In this document: piece by piece, positions 21,976-33,256 of the stretch
Layout of the letters: every line of letters starts with the position of its first letter
Position numbering within the stretch: the stretch's first letter is position 1
NCBI GenBank assembly: GCA_015501585.1
Contig: JADNRY010000018.1
Location: forward strand, 310,001-374,000
Direction: 5' to 3'
Length of the DNA: 64,000 nucleotides
DNA from: Rhodocollybia butyracea
Lineage: Eukaryota; Basidiomycota; Agaricomycetes; Agaricales; Omphalotaceae
Notes under the pieces: model-generated
Seen by the model: the letters and a program-made list of their open reading frames with translations, nothing else
What the model was told of the DNA's origin: nothing
The model's database searches: none
Position numbers and translations under genes: made by a program

Positions 21976-22403
21976 GGTGGAATCTAATTTTATCGGATTT
22001 TACTACAAACCTAGTCCTTGGGTTAGTAGAGTTCATCTTCTTTGTCCTTTGTTCGCTAGTCCACAAGATTAGTGATCCCTCGGATAATACACCTGATTCA
22101 GAGTCAACTCTTTCCGGAGTAGGCGAACTTCCTGATCCGGGAACATCTGAATTAAGACGCAGTAAAAGAGTACCTAAACCTCGAGAACGATATAATAGTA
22201 GCGTCGAGCCCGAACATTGACCTCCTTTTTCTGTCACTCGAGCAGGATCTAGCACTCCGTCTTCACGCGGATCTAAACCAAGCATAGTCCGTGCGACTTC
22301 TGAAACAACTCACGTTGCCAAGAAATCTTTAAAAGGGAAAGCGAAAGCACATCCCACTGATACTACTCAAGCCAGTTCAAGTACAAGGGGTGCTCCAGCC
22401 CAT

Positions 22404-23678
22404 GTGCAAGACAACTTGACTAGTCAACCTTCATCTTCAGCTTCATCACTTCCTTGTATTCCCGAGGAAATCTCTCAGTTAGCTACAGCAGTTAACCAAC
22501 TCTCGTCTTCTATTTTAAACAATCTTACAATGAGTACTACTACAAGCAATAACAACCCGGGTTCGAGCGGGAACGCTGGAGGTTCGAGTGGTTCTGGCGG
22601 ATCTGGTGGTGCAGCTCCCACGGGAACAAATGCTACGGTTGCGCAATTGTTTGGAGACAAAATTAAGTTAACACAAGATGAGCTCGATGAATATAACTCG
22701 AAGTACCTTCCTAAGCGTAGTAAAACGGCGACACTATTTAATAAAGATGATCCGTCTATGTTGAATGGTTGGATTGAGGATACTACTCGATTCATTGCCG
22801 CGGCAAACATTACCAAGGAAGCAGCGAAAGTGGCGTTGGCGTTGGACTGGATGACTTATTCCACTCGGGAAGCATACAAGTATCTACCCTCCGTAGCAAC
22901 TCCTAATTTGCAACAGTTCTTCAGAGATTTACGAGCAATCTTCTCGGAATTGGTAGATAGTGAGCTTGGTTCATGCCAAGAGCTCGAGATCTTAACCGGG
23001 AAGTTCACACCTCTGGACATTGGTAAACATCAAAAGATCATGATGTATAACCGAGAGTTTAAGAATCTCGTGGATAAGCTGATGAAACCGCTGGCAATCC
23101 TTTCCAACGCTGAAGCTGTCAAGGCATATCTTGTGCCCATGAGCGAAAGGTTGTATTTAGCGATTTCCGTGCGTTTGTCACAGAATGTTACACACGTTCA
23201 GTTGTTGTCTCGTCGCCGTGAAGATCCTTATCTACTTTCAGAAGTCATGGAAGCAGCCGAGAGTCCCGATTTCAGAACCCTTGATACCTATTATGGTAAT
23301 GGAGCTCGTCCAACTGGATCTCAAGGTGTTCCTGACTCTGCCGAAACTTATAGTCGAGGTGCATTATCGTTCAGATTCTCTCCTCATCTTCCAGAGACCA
23401 CTCCCGCGGATCCCGTGAAAGTGGAACCTAAGCAGGAAGAAGTGTCGGAAGTTCTCGCGGGAATCGCCTCGATTAAAGATACTATCGCTCTGAACAGGAA
23501 AGAGACTAATTTAGTCTTGGATGGTCACCAAAAGGCTATCTCCTCGATGATGAGCTTAATGAAGGATAATATAGAATCCAAACGCTCAGGATACAAGTCA
23601 ACGCAAGTTACTGCACCGCAGAATACCTCGAAGACCATTCCGGATTGGGGCAGGGTTGTTTTATGTGCGGGTCACTAG
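22404..23678 (+). pseudogene. Element A Gag (capsid part)
   Basis: A Gag-like frame, S/T-rich at the start then globular from about residue 75, with WIEDTTRFIAAANI and LQQFFRDLRAIFSELVD in the region where Ty3-type capsids lie. The frame is open upstream to 22221, where a TGA (22218) stands in a CGA-like context and is preceded by more open frame reaching the LTR, so the true start may be further 5' and is not fixed. The frame ends 20 nt after the zinc knuckle begins in the -1 frame. The step occurs around a G4 run at 23647-23650. Gag packages element RNA. Confidence 0.6.
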
Positions 23679-24031
23679 AACATCGCATGTCGGAGTGCCA
23701 ATTCTTTAATTCCTACAAGGATAAAGGATGGTTAGTTCCTGACACTACTCCCGGGTCAAAGAAGTATACTTTGCGCGATGGTACACAGTTGCCGAGGAAC
23801 GACCCTAGTGAATCTCGCCCAGAAAAGATTGCAAGGATTGCAAAATCTAAAGGCTGGGATAAGGGTGGAACCAATGCATTCTTTGTCGAGGAAGAAGACT
23901 ACTTGGATACCGAGGAGCAAGAGCCTCACCTCACTGCGTTTTTGGCTTCCATGAAAAAGCTAATGGAGGAACATGAGACAAACGGTCGTTATATCGCCGG
24001 CTCCGGGGAATCCAAGGAGTCGGGAAACTAA
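23645..24031 (+). pseudogene. Element A nucleocapsid segment, -1 frame
   Basis: This frame holds the zinc knuckle CFMCGSLEHRMSEC (C-x2-C-x4-H-x4-C, 23657-23698), then a basic segment and an acidic end. It is offset -1 from Gag and overlaps it. It ends in GGA AAC TAA, where the last seven coding bases form a canonical slippery heptamer (24022-24028). Confidence 0.6.
24022..24028 (+). promoter_or_regulatory. -1 frameshift heptamer, nucleocapsid/protease junction of A
   Basis: In the nucleocapsid frame the bases are read TC(G GGA AAC) TAA, matching X XXY YYZ with GGG AAA C. A -1 slip here bypasses the stop and enters the protease frame, which is open from this point (next codons CTA ATT GCT). 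Slippery site followed immediately by a stop is the layout of known -1 sites. A downstream structure was not evaluated. Confidence 0.65.
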
Positions 24032-24042
24032 TTGCTTCGGCG

Positions 24043-25458
24043 ATGCAGGGTAGAGTCACTAGAGGAAATACTCTAGGCAAGCAGGCAGACTCGAAAAAGC
24101 CCACATCTACGAAGGAATTGGTTAAGCAGGTAGGCCCGCCAACGAAAGGTACCCTTAGGGAACCCCTAATTGAAAAGCCACCACCTAAAAGCCCTGCTAT
24201 TAAAGAGAAACATAAACAAGTGGAAGTTGTGATTCTCGTGAAAAAGAAGTTTGTTGAGAAAGCTGTTGTCGGCGACGATGACGAGTTCTCTCGAGATGGA
24301 ACTGGAATTATCCTTGATAAGGAAGCTGACAAAGAGTTTGCTCGGAGTCTGGCTGAATTAAGGGAAGAAGCTCCTATTCCCGAGATAACTAAGGTTACTC
24401 ATAGACCATTCGACGCGGTGAAACCACATGCGGTTCATCCCATTCCACGCAATCAACCACGTCTAGAAACCCAAGATAAAGACAATCCTGTCAAGGAGAA
24501 GTCTGTCGAGGATAATGGACCCAAATTTAATATTAGAAGTGGATTTCACTTACCTGGAGTCGAGGAAGAAGTCGCTCAAAAGTTGTTCAATGCAGAAGTA
24601 ACGCTGACATCAGAGGAGCTATTAGCGCTGAGCCGTCCTCTCCAGAAAATTATGTTAAGGAAAGCTAGGAACGTCAGGGTAACTCCTACTAAGAGGAAGA
24701 ATGCTTATGTTAGTACTCTCCTCGAAGATGGCACTGAAGTACCTGAGGAGCTGGAACTTCCTTGCGGGAACGAATTCGATAGTTATATCTCCATGGATAG
24801 CATTAAGCTTGATAGTGAAGAAATCTTCGAAGTCCTCGAGCATAACCATAATGGTTTGAAGGCCGGTTCTATTGTACAACGTGACCCTGTCGAAGCAGAC
24901 TTACCCGAAGGTGACGAGCGCCGTAATTTGGTAATTGTCGTGGGAAGATCTAGTAGTCTCCAGTGTATTAACACAAAGATCAATCATCAGGATGGAACAA
25001 CCGAGGCAATCCTCGACAGTGGCTGTCAGATCGTAGCAATAGATTGTCAGACTGCTGTAGAGTTGAATTTGGTCTGGGATCCTACTGTAACGATTCGTCT
25101 GCAGGATGTACACGGAGGTCTCGAGGAAACCGCAGGTCTTGCTAGAAATGTTCCTTTCCAGATTGGTGAAATTACAATCTATCTGCAACTGCATGTGCAA
25201 CAGCGGGCACCATTTGAAGTGCTGATTGGTAGGCCATTTGACGTTCTCACGGAATCTGTGATAAAGAATCATGCGGGTGGTAGCCAAGAGGTGACAATTA
25301 TGGACCCCAACACCGGGAATAAATGTACTATGGGTACACATATTTGCTCTATGAGACAAAGACTTAGGACTGACAATCCCGAGTTCAAACCCAAACTAGT
25401 CCTGGAGCATGCAGGAAGTAGTAACAATCCCGTCAAGGAGGAACAGGGAAATTGTTAA
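24043..25458 (+). CDS. Element A protease
   Basis: 472 codons in the -1 frame relative to nucleocapsid. A long K/E-rich linker precedes a retropepsin: ILDSGCQIVAID with catalytic Asp at residue 325 (codon 25015-25017), and the C-terminal VLIGRPFDVL typical of Gypsy proteases. It would cleave the Gag-Pol precursor. The ATG at 24043 may not be used if the protein is made as a frameshift fusion. The frame ends TGT TAA just after the heptamer GGGAAAT. Confidence 0.75.
   Translation: MQGRVTRGNTLGKQADSKKPTSTKELVKQVGPPTKGTLREPLIEKPPPKSPAIKEKHKQVEVVILVKKKFVEKAVVGDDDEFSRDGTGIILDKEADKEFARSLAELREEAPIPEITKVTHRPFDAVKPHAVHPIPRNQPRLETQDKDNPVKEKSVEDNGPKFNIRSGFHLPGVEEEVAQKLFNAEVTLTSEELLALSRPLQKIMLRKARNVRVTPTKRKNAYVSTLLEDGTEVPEELELPCGNEFDSYISMDSIKLDSEEIFEVLEHNHNGLKAGSIVQRDPVEADLPEGDERRNLVIVVGRSSSLQCINTKINHQDGTTEAILDSGCQIVAIDCQTAVELNLVWDPTVTIRLQDVHGGLEETAGLARNVPFQIGEITIYLQLHVQQRAPFEVLIGRPFDVLTESVIKNHAGGSQEVTIMDPNTGNKCTMGTHICSMRQRLRTDNPEFKPKLVLEHAGSSNNPVKEEQGNC
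25446..25452 (+). promoter_or_regulatory. -1 frameshift heptamer, protease/RT junction of A
   Basis: Read in the protease frame as CA(G GGA AAT) TGT TAA. A -1 slip leads to TTG TTA AAC CTT GAG, matching the NLEDL peptide also found at the start of the RT frame of element B. Confidence 0.7.
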
Positions 25459-28400
25459 ACCTTGAGGATCTGAATAGCGATCAAGGAGAGGTAGAATTTG
25501 CTATGAGTTTCCATTTTGACGATAATCGTGATATTGTATGTGATGGATATAAGTTCGCAGAAACGGGTCAGTTTTCCGAGCAGGAGTTAAGCGAGGCCTA
25601 TATCATGGCTTCGAGAAATTTCATTGCACAGAAAGCTCCCAAGGACAATGAGCTTATTGAAGCCTACGTAAATAAACAACTAGTGGATGGAAATAGACGA
25701 GTATTCAACGCTCACAAAGAAGGCTTGGACTACAAAGAACCCGAGGAAGGTCCTGTACTAGTAAATAGAGAGGAATTGCCCGACTTTGATGACCACGCAA
25801 AAGCCTTCGCCGGATTCACTACAAAACCGGGAACTAATGAGCGGCATGCTGTCTTCAGGAAGGGCGATGCTAAAAGTACGAAAAGGGAGACTCCTAAGTC
25901 TCCTGGTTCCCCGAAATTTGTAAAAGGTGGAAAACCTCGTCGCAGCGTACCCAAATTGCCTCCTAGGCCTCTGTCTGACCTTCCACGAGTAAAAGATTAT
26001 ACCTATACGCCGTACACAAAGCCCGAGAGTTATGAACCATGCAAGAATTCAATTCCTCGGAAAAGAACTGCGATTAAAGATCCCAAGAATGGGAAGGTTT
26101 ATGATTTAGTCGATGCTTTTGGCGCAAAGAAATATAAACCAGTTGGTGTCAAAGTACATCCTGTGAAAGCGGATCTACCCGAGGAATACAGAGTTCGACG
26201 GTGTATCACCGGCAATCCTCTCGAGGGAATGCCTGAATTATCACCCAATCCGCCTGAGTTCACTCCAACCGGACGCTACACACAGGAAAGAAAAGAGATT
26301 ATCGACGAAAATCACTCAGAGGATTTCCTATGGCCAGAAGAAAGGAAGTTGATTCATCACTTCATGATGCTTCAGGAACAAGCGTTTGCCTGGAATGCAG
26401 AGGAAGCTGGTACCTTCAGGGAAGAATTCTTCCCCGCGGTTAAAATTCCAGTACTCCCGCATGTTCCGTGGGTCATTCGTAACATTCCAATACCACCCGG
26501 GATCTTCGAGGACGTGTGTAAGATAATAAAACAAAAGATTGATGCAGGAGTTTACAAACCTAGTAGTGCCTCCTATCGCTCAAAGTGGTTTTGTGTAGTT
26601 AAAAAGGATGGAAAAAGTTTACGTTTGGTGATATGCCGACTCTGGGCTATGCATAAAATGCTACTATGAAGCTGAATACCTCACACCAACACCAACACAC
26701 ACCAAAGACTAAATGAGTTCAAGGGGGTTATCATTGAACAAATCAGAATTCTTATTGCAAGTACATACATCTGCATCATATTTACAAGGTTGTGATAGAT
26801 TTTCTGTCTCGAGATTCTAACAAACTCGGGCGTGCTTTAATCTTTATCTTTCAATTGCCTGAACTTAGACTTTACACTAAAAGTACAATTGACAGAGAGA
26901 GTATGCGCTACTCACAACACTCTCACTGCTATTAACTTTCTGGAGCATAAGGTAGTTACTGAGGACTTTGGTTTTCTTTCTTTATACTTTCTTATTTCAT
27001 TTAACTTGTACTCTTGTTTAATGTGCACTTGTCACTAGAAGACACAAACCAACCACACCAACCCTGTAACAGGAATGGGGGCGGAAAGTGCTTCCCTCTA
27101 TTTCGTGGGGGACACCTTCTTATATACTGTATCTCAATATCACAGTGTAAAATACACCATACGAGTTGTGCGGGAGTACATATGCTCTTGTTATTCAATA
27201 AATAGCGCATGAAATATTTATTTCACACGCTGTCTTAAATCTGCGGGACGCCGCGGCATGATCTTGGAATGATCCCGGAACCTCGGCACATCAATCTCCT
27301 CGCATCAATCTCCTCGGGGTCGGCGATGTATTAATCTCCTCACATCAATTTCTGATGGGAAGTCCCGTTTGGACCGTTTAACGTTGATACCTGTTCCTTC
27401 TGTCTAGTAGTCTTCTAGTTGTAATAAGATACCTTTGGATCGCTTCAATAGTCTGAATATAAGTCATATCTGTGGTGGGTTTCAGTATTCTTTGCACTAT
27501 CATTGATTACAACTGTGTTCTGTTGCCAAGACTCAGTTTTGATGTCATCAACAATTAACATCTGTGTCTTTTAATGATGCCGCGCGGTAACGGCGGATTC
27601 TAGAATACTTCGTACAGTGCATATCTTTAATACAGCATGACTTGGTGCCAAAAACACGCATATACTGCATGTTTTATGCCCAAACAAGTCTGGGCCGTAT
27701 CATTGGTCCATAGTCTGGAACCCTTGAATGAAGTTACTATACAACATTCTGGTGTACCGCCGGCCCCGGCTGAAGTCTCTAGGGACTTCTGTAGTCGAGC
27801 TTGTGGAGCTACTTTCGATCTCTATGTCGGATACGATGAGAGGCCATTAGCAGTTTCCTCGAGGGATCTAACGACCTTTCAAACACCTTTTGGACCACAC
27901 AGGCTCGTGAAATTACCAATGGGATGGACAAATTCCGTACCAATCTTCCACAACAATGTAACCTATATCCTACAAGATGAAATTCCACATGTTACAGTCC
28001 CCTATATTGACGATGTTCCAGTAAAAGGTCCGAATACTAGGTACGAACTTCCAGACGGAGGTTACGAGACCATATCAGAGAACGCCGGGATACGACGATT
28101 TGTTTGGGAACACATGCAGAATGTTAACCGGGTGTGTCAACGGATGAAATATGCTGGGGGTACTTTCTCGGGGAAAAAGTCTTTCATTTGTAATCCTGAA
28201 ATTATTGTCCTAGGACACCGTTGTACTTATGAAGGCAAGATGCCTGAGGCTGGGATTGCTGAATCAATCTTGACTTGGCCCAAATGCAAGAATAAGCACA
28301 ACGTACAAGCTTTTCTTGGGACTGCTGGACAGTTGCGAATGTTTATCGAGAACTATGCAAAGAAGGCAATGCCCTTGACAAAGTTAACTAGTGACATGGA

Positions 28401-30825
28401 TTGGGAATGGGGAGATGAACAACGGGAAGCAATGGACGCTCTCAAGGATGGTGTAAGGAATGCCCCGGCACTCCGAAACATTAACTATGAGTGGGACGTT
28501 TGTCTCGCAGTTGACACCTCTTACAAAGCAGTGGGATGGTTTATTTATCAAATAGATCCTGACGATCCTAAAAAGAAGTATTTTAATTACTTTGGATCAA
28601 CTACGTTAAACGAGCGGGAAGCCCGGTTCTCTCAGTCTAAGAGAGAACTCTATGGCCTCAAACTATCATTACAATCAAGCTATTACTTAGTCTATGGCTC
28701 TCGACAAATGACCGTGGAGACTGATGCAAGCTACATCAAGGGTATGTTAGATCATCCCAGCTGTGGTCCGAATGCTACAATCAATAGATGGATTGAGGAG
28801 ATCTGTAAGTTCCACTTCAAGATTTTACATGTGAAGGGTATTTTGCACGGACCAGATGGTTTGTCACGGAGACCTCCAGGCGGATATCAGTCCCCTCGAC
28901 CACCAATCGACCCAGATGACTATGAAGATTACAATGATGGAGCTCCCATTGAACTTATCATGGGTGAAGGGGCCAAAGAGCCTTTAGATTTTGAGTCCTT
29001 CAAGGATGACATTGACCCACGCAGTGGTTACCTTGGTGAGCTAGCTTGTCATCCTGAGGACATCCAGGAAGAACTCCAGGAAGCCCTCGATGACGAGAAA
29101 GCATCCGAACGTCACCGGAAAGTGCTGATCAAAAGTCACGGCAAAGTCTACTCTTTGTTCAGTCAAACACTTCATATTCCACAAGACTCCGCGGAATGGA
29201 GGGCTGATAACCCTTATCCTCGGGAACGTCGTTTGGAATGGGGAAACAAACTAGATGATATGTTACCTACTATTGCCAAGTGGCATGCAGGAGATGAGAA
29301 GGATATCACAGAAAACATGAGCGCACCGGAAGCCCGAAGCTTTTTGCGTCAAGCAAAGAAATTCTTCGTGGATAAGAAAGGTCGGCTTTATAAGGAAGCT
29401 ACTGAGGAAGGTGCTTAGCATCAATTAGTGGTTAGTCCTGACCGTCGAATGTATATGCTACATTGCGCACATGATAGCTTAGCACATAAAGGAACATTTG
29501 CTACCCGCGAGTTCCTGGATCGACGTTTTTGGTGGCCTGATATGGAAAGCGACGTACATTGGTATGTTGGCTCTTGCATTCCTTGTCAGAACAGTCAATT
29601 ACGCCTTCTGAAGATTCCCCCGGTCGTAACACATACTCCCTCATTGTTCCAGAAAGTACATGTTGATACTATCAATATCACACCCGCGAGCAATAGGTGT
29701 AAGTATATTGTTCACGCTAGGGATTCTCTGTCAAGTTGGTCAGAAGCTCGGGCCTTACCGCAAGAAAACGCGAAGTCCCTGGCCAAGTGGTTCTTTGACA
29801 ACATAATCTGTCGTTGGGGATGTCCTGAGGAAGTTGTCACGGATAACGCCCCGGTGGTGTTAGCCATGGTTAACTGGCTCGAGAATAAATATGGAATTCG
29901 AGGGATCCGGGTCTCACCATATAACTCCCAAGGGAATGGCAAAATCAAAAGAGCGCACTTTGATATTCGACAGGGTCTGGTAAAAGCGACGGGCGGCGAT
30001 ATCAAGAAGTGGTTCTACTTCCTTAAACATGTATTATGGGCTGATAGAGTAACGGCGAGGAGAGGTTTTGGTTGTTCACCATTCTTCTTGGTAACCGGCG
30101 CGGAACCATTATTACCTTTTGATATCATTGAGTCTACATGGTTGGTAAACCCACCAGATCGTATCTTGACGACCGAGGAATTATTGGGTTATTGTGCACA
30201 GGCCTTGTCAAAACATAGAACCTTTGTCAAGGACATGCGAGAGCGTGTCACTGAAAATAAGAGAAGAGACCTAAGGGAGTTCGAGAAGAAATATCGCCAT
30301 GTCATCTTCGACTACGATTTCAAACCCGGGACGCTTGTTCAGGTTAGAAATATAGCAATTGAAAAGAATCTTGACAGGAAGATGTTCCCTAGATATATGG
30401 GACCGATGGTCGTTATCCGTAGAACTAGGGGAGGTTCTTACATTATCGCAGAAATGGATGGTACCGTGTTGAAAAGCAAAGTTGGTGCATTTAGGGTCTT
30501 ACCCCACCGTTCCCAATACGAACCTATGGACTTACCCGAGGATATACATGATCTCATTGACTTGACCAAGGATCAGTTAGACACCATGGTAAACGATGGG
30601 GATGACAATGAGGATGTGGAATTTATCCGTAAAGGGGGGGACCCCTTGTTTGATCAAATCCCTACCTTGAGAAAACCAGTAGACGGTGATGAAGTGGTTT
30701 ATAACCCTGAAGACCCAGACTCTGACAAAGATTCAAGCGAGGAAGAGATTATACCGGAGACAGACAAAGCTCCTCGTGTCAGAACCCGCGCGATGCGAAA
30801 AGTGATACCTAATAATGAACGCTAA
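25453..30825 (+). pseudogene. Element A reverse transcriptase, RNase H and integrase
   Basis: One frame apart from an insertion at 26629-27702 (TSD TTGG) and a TAG at 29416-29418. It begins with a Gypsy-type linker, then RT (KSLRLV|HSLEPLN, LPMGWTNS, catalytic YIDD at 28003-28014). RNase H follows (AVDTSYKAVGWF, DGLSRR), then integrase with an HHCC zinc region (CAHDSLAHKG, CIPC) and the first two acidic residues of D,D-35-E (HVDT, VTDNA). The third residue is lysine (codon 29947-29949) where element B has Glu, so strand transfer is probably lost. The C-terminus has a GPY/F-like segment (RYMGPMVVIRRTRGG) and an acidic tail; no chromodomain was seen. Confidence 0.85.
26629..27702. mobile_element. 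Solo-LTR-like insertion inside the RT of A
   Basis: 1,074 bp with ends TGATATGCC..CGTATCA (TG..CA with 5-bp inverted ends TGATA/TATCA) and a 4-bp direct repeat TTGG (26625-26628, 27703-27706). Removing it with one TTGG restores the RT frame (CGT TTG GTC CAT AGT). No coding capacity. A solo LTR of another Gypsy family is the simplest reading; a TIR element is the alternative. Confidence 0.7.
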
Positions 30826-31398
30826 CGTGTTCGAGGTATTTATAACATTATGCATTTCCTTCCCGTGGAAAGAAACTTACCTTTGTGTCGAAGTTATGTT
30901 AATCTCAAGAACTCCATGTTATCATCAATACACGTGGATTTATTGGGCTTTTAAGACTGTAATAGTCAGAGGCCTATGTTAAAGATATAAACGAGTGACT
31001 ATAGGCTTAACTGGTACTGGAAACGAATTGCCGGAGCTCAGAGGCTACCAGGCGAAGAAGATAAAGAGACTGTAAAGACTGTGGTTTCTCGAGAGAAAGT
31101 TTATTTAAATAATTCGACTAGAAGCTCGATTCAGACAATGATATAGTGTCCGGAGAGAAAAACTTACAAGTTATTACCACTCCAATGATGCTAACAGGGA
31201 GGATTGACACATCGCACACTCCATCCCTGTACATTCACAACAACCGATGCTCACTGAAGGCATAGTGGATTAACGCCCGCTTGTCTGACAATGTTCAAGG
31301 GAAAGTTGACGTACGCCTTCTACCATTTCTGAGTCCTCTCTGAACTTCAAAAGGTGGACCAAGCTGTCTGTGACTTTCTGAGCTTGGAGAGCACAAGC
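30826..31398. other. 3' non-coding part of element A after integrase
   Basis: Between the integrase stop and the 3' end of antisense gene 1. AT-rich, with no open frame of note. A convergent termination region is expected here. Confidence 0.4.
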
Positions 31399-31573
31399 CT
31401 AAAAGACCTGGGTCTTGCTCAGGTTCCCGAGATACTCGTTCCTATGAATATTCAAGAGAACATTGAGATTGGTATTGGTCATCGAGGCAAAGTCGAGTTT
31501 GCCAAATTGGCCGGTCAAAGAAGCAAGGAATTGGCAATCTTGGCCACAACGCATTCGCGTCGCGCACGGGTAA
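31399..31573 (-). pseudogene. Antisense gene 1 of element A, last exon (beyond element B)
   Basis: Continuation of the antisense gene whose earlier exons lie at 42724-43989. It starts after an acceptor GGTTACGCAG (ends 31574) in the phase required by the donor at 42723, reads VTRARRECVVAKIANS, then needs a one-base shift to continue as LTGQFGKLDFASMTNTN to a TAG at 31399. Element B separates it from the rest of the gene. Confidence 0.5.
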
Positions 31574-31609
31574 CTGCGTAACCGATGTAAGTCGAATTTG
31601 TTAAAACAT

Positions 31610-33135
31610 TGACACGCCGAATTACGCTGTACGCCGAAATTCAAGCGAAATGTCATCATTTAAAAGACCCCGTGAAACACGTCACGTCACTACCTAGGGT
31701 ACGTTATGTATTAGACACTTTGAAGGTCCACTTCAGGTATCTAGTATGTAGAAACCCATTTGAAGGGAGATACACTATGTTTTAAGAGGCTACATTACTG
31801 TGCAAGGATGCATCGTTGACCCACAAACTCAAAATCAATCAAATTGATTTACCTAGATTGATTTAGGCTTGCCAGATCTAAAGTCTATTCAATTAATACT
31901 ACCTACTACAAAAAGTCCTATACAGGGATATACAAGACAGGATTAAAATAGATGAAGAGAGACGAATGAGGGCAAGCATAATGCGAACCCATATCCGTTT
32001 AAAGTAAGAAATCGAAGCACTGGTTCCATGGAACGAACTACAGAGAGAAACTAGACGATTAGTGATGAATTAGGCGCCGGGGATCAAAGTGGCCCGGCGC
32101 CGGCAGTAAAAGAAAGGCGGGGCGCGTCCTAGCGACGTGCCTATAATAAAATTTATTCGGACCGACCTACGGGACGGTCCACATGTATACAAGTACCCGG
32201 TAGGACCCGGGAGGAGAAGAGAAAAGGGGAGATACGGAACGACGCCGCAAACTTGAACCGCGGGACGGACGGACCGCCCGGCGCTTAAAGCGCATCAGAG
32301 TCGAACCACTCAACGGGAATGCATCGTTCTTCCCTCCCCTCCGTTACTTATTAAATAAAAGATCTAGAAAAGGTGTAATATGGGTAGAGGACCCATGAGA
32401 CAATGATATAGAGCCCTGGGGACAGTGTAGGAACCAGGAGAACACTTATAAGCTCAGTTATGGCTAACAAGGGCAACATGAGATTTATCTTCTTGGCTCT
32501 TGGCAAGCCAAGAGAGTCTTACCAACCCATGGTACCTTAATTAAGAAAATTTCAAGGACCTAGGAGTATAAAAAGGCAAGGAAATGAAGAAAAAAGCATT
32601 CTTTCTTACCCCCACCAGGTGTAGCAGCTCCTTATCAGGCTACTACTAAAAGATTGAATTGATATAAAGACTGGGATTTACAGAGAGAAATTGACAAGCA
32701 ATTGAACTTGAGTAAAGAGACAGAAAGAGATTCAGTGTGAACTGAGTGCAGAGAAGTTAAGACAAAGACTTAGAAAGGACTTTGAATATTATTTTCAAAC
32801 CACAGTTAGGCTGCAGTCAGAGCTCTGTCTGAGTTATAGGGACACCCTCTGGTCAGTTGTGACTTGTGTTAATTTGTGATTTTACCAAGGGACTTAGGAA
32901 TAGTATTTGTTTGACAGCTCAGAGCTTGGGGATCAGCTTAAATAAGTCTGTACTTTGAAAGGGAAGGCACTTAGTGAAATAACACTCAGTGTAGCAAGGA
33001 AGCACTTGAATAGATTGAAGTTTAAAATATATATTATTTGGCTGAACTAAAAACCCGAACTGAGTAATAAGTTGTGTGTGTGTTTGGTGTGGTTGTGTAA
33101 GCCATTTCTAAGTTCACCCCAGTTTAGACCTCTCA
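31610..33135 (+). repeat. 5' LTR of element B
   Basis: 1,526 bp. Carries about 19 bp more than the 3' LTR near 32,467-32,500. It contains a GC-rich hairpin (GGCGCCGG..CCCGGCGCC) near 32,070-32,100. Confidence 0.9.
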
Positions 33136-33137
33136 TC

Positions 33138-33154
33138 TGGAGCCCACCGCGAGG
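33138..33154 (+). promoter_or_regulatory. Primer binding site of element B
   Basis: TGGAGCCCACCGCGAGG, 2 nt after the LTR and identical to the site in element A. Confidence 0.7.
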
Positions 33155-33256
33155 GTATTAGCAGCCCAGATTTTATTTTTTTGGACCTATACATTTATCA
33201 CTTGCTTGATATAAAAAGGCCTACCACAGCCAACCCAAAAGAGACAGAGAACAACT

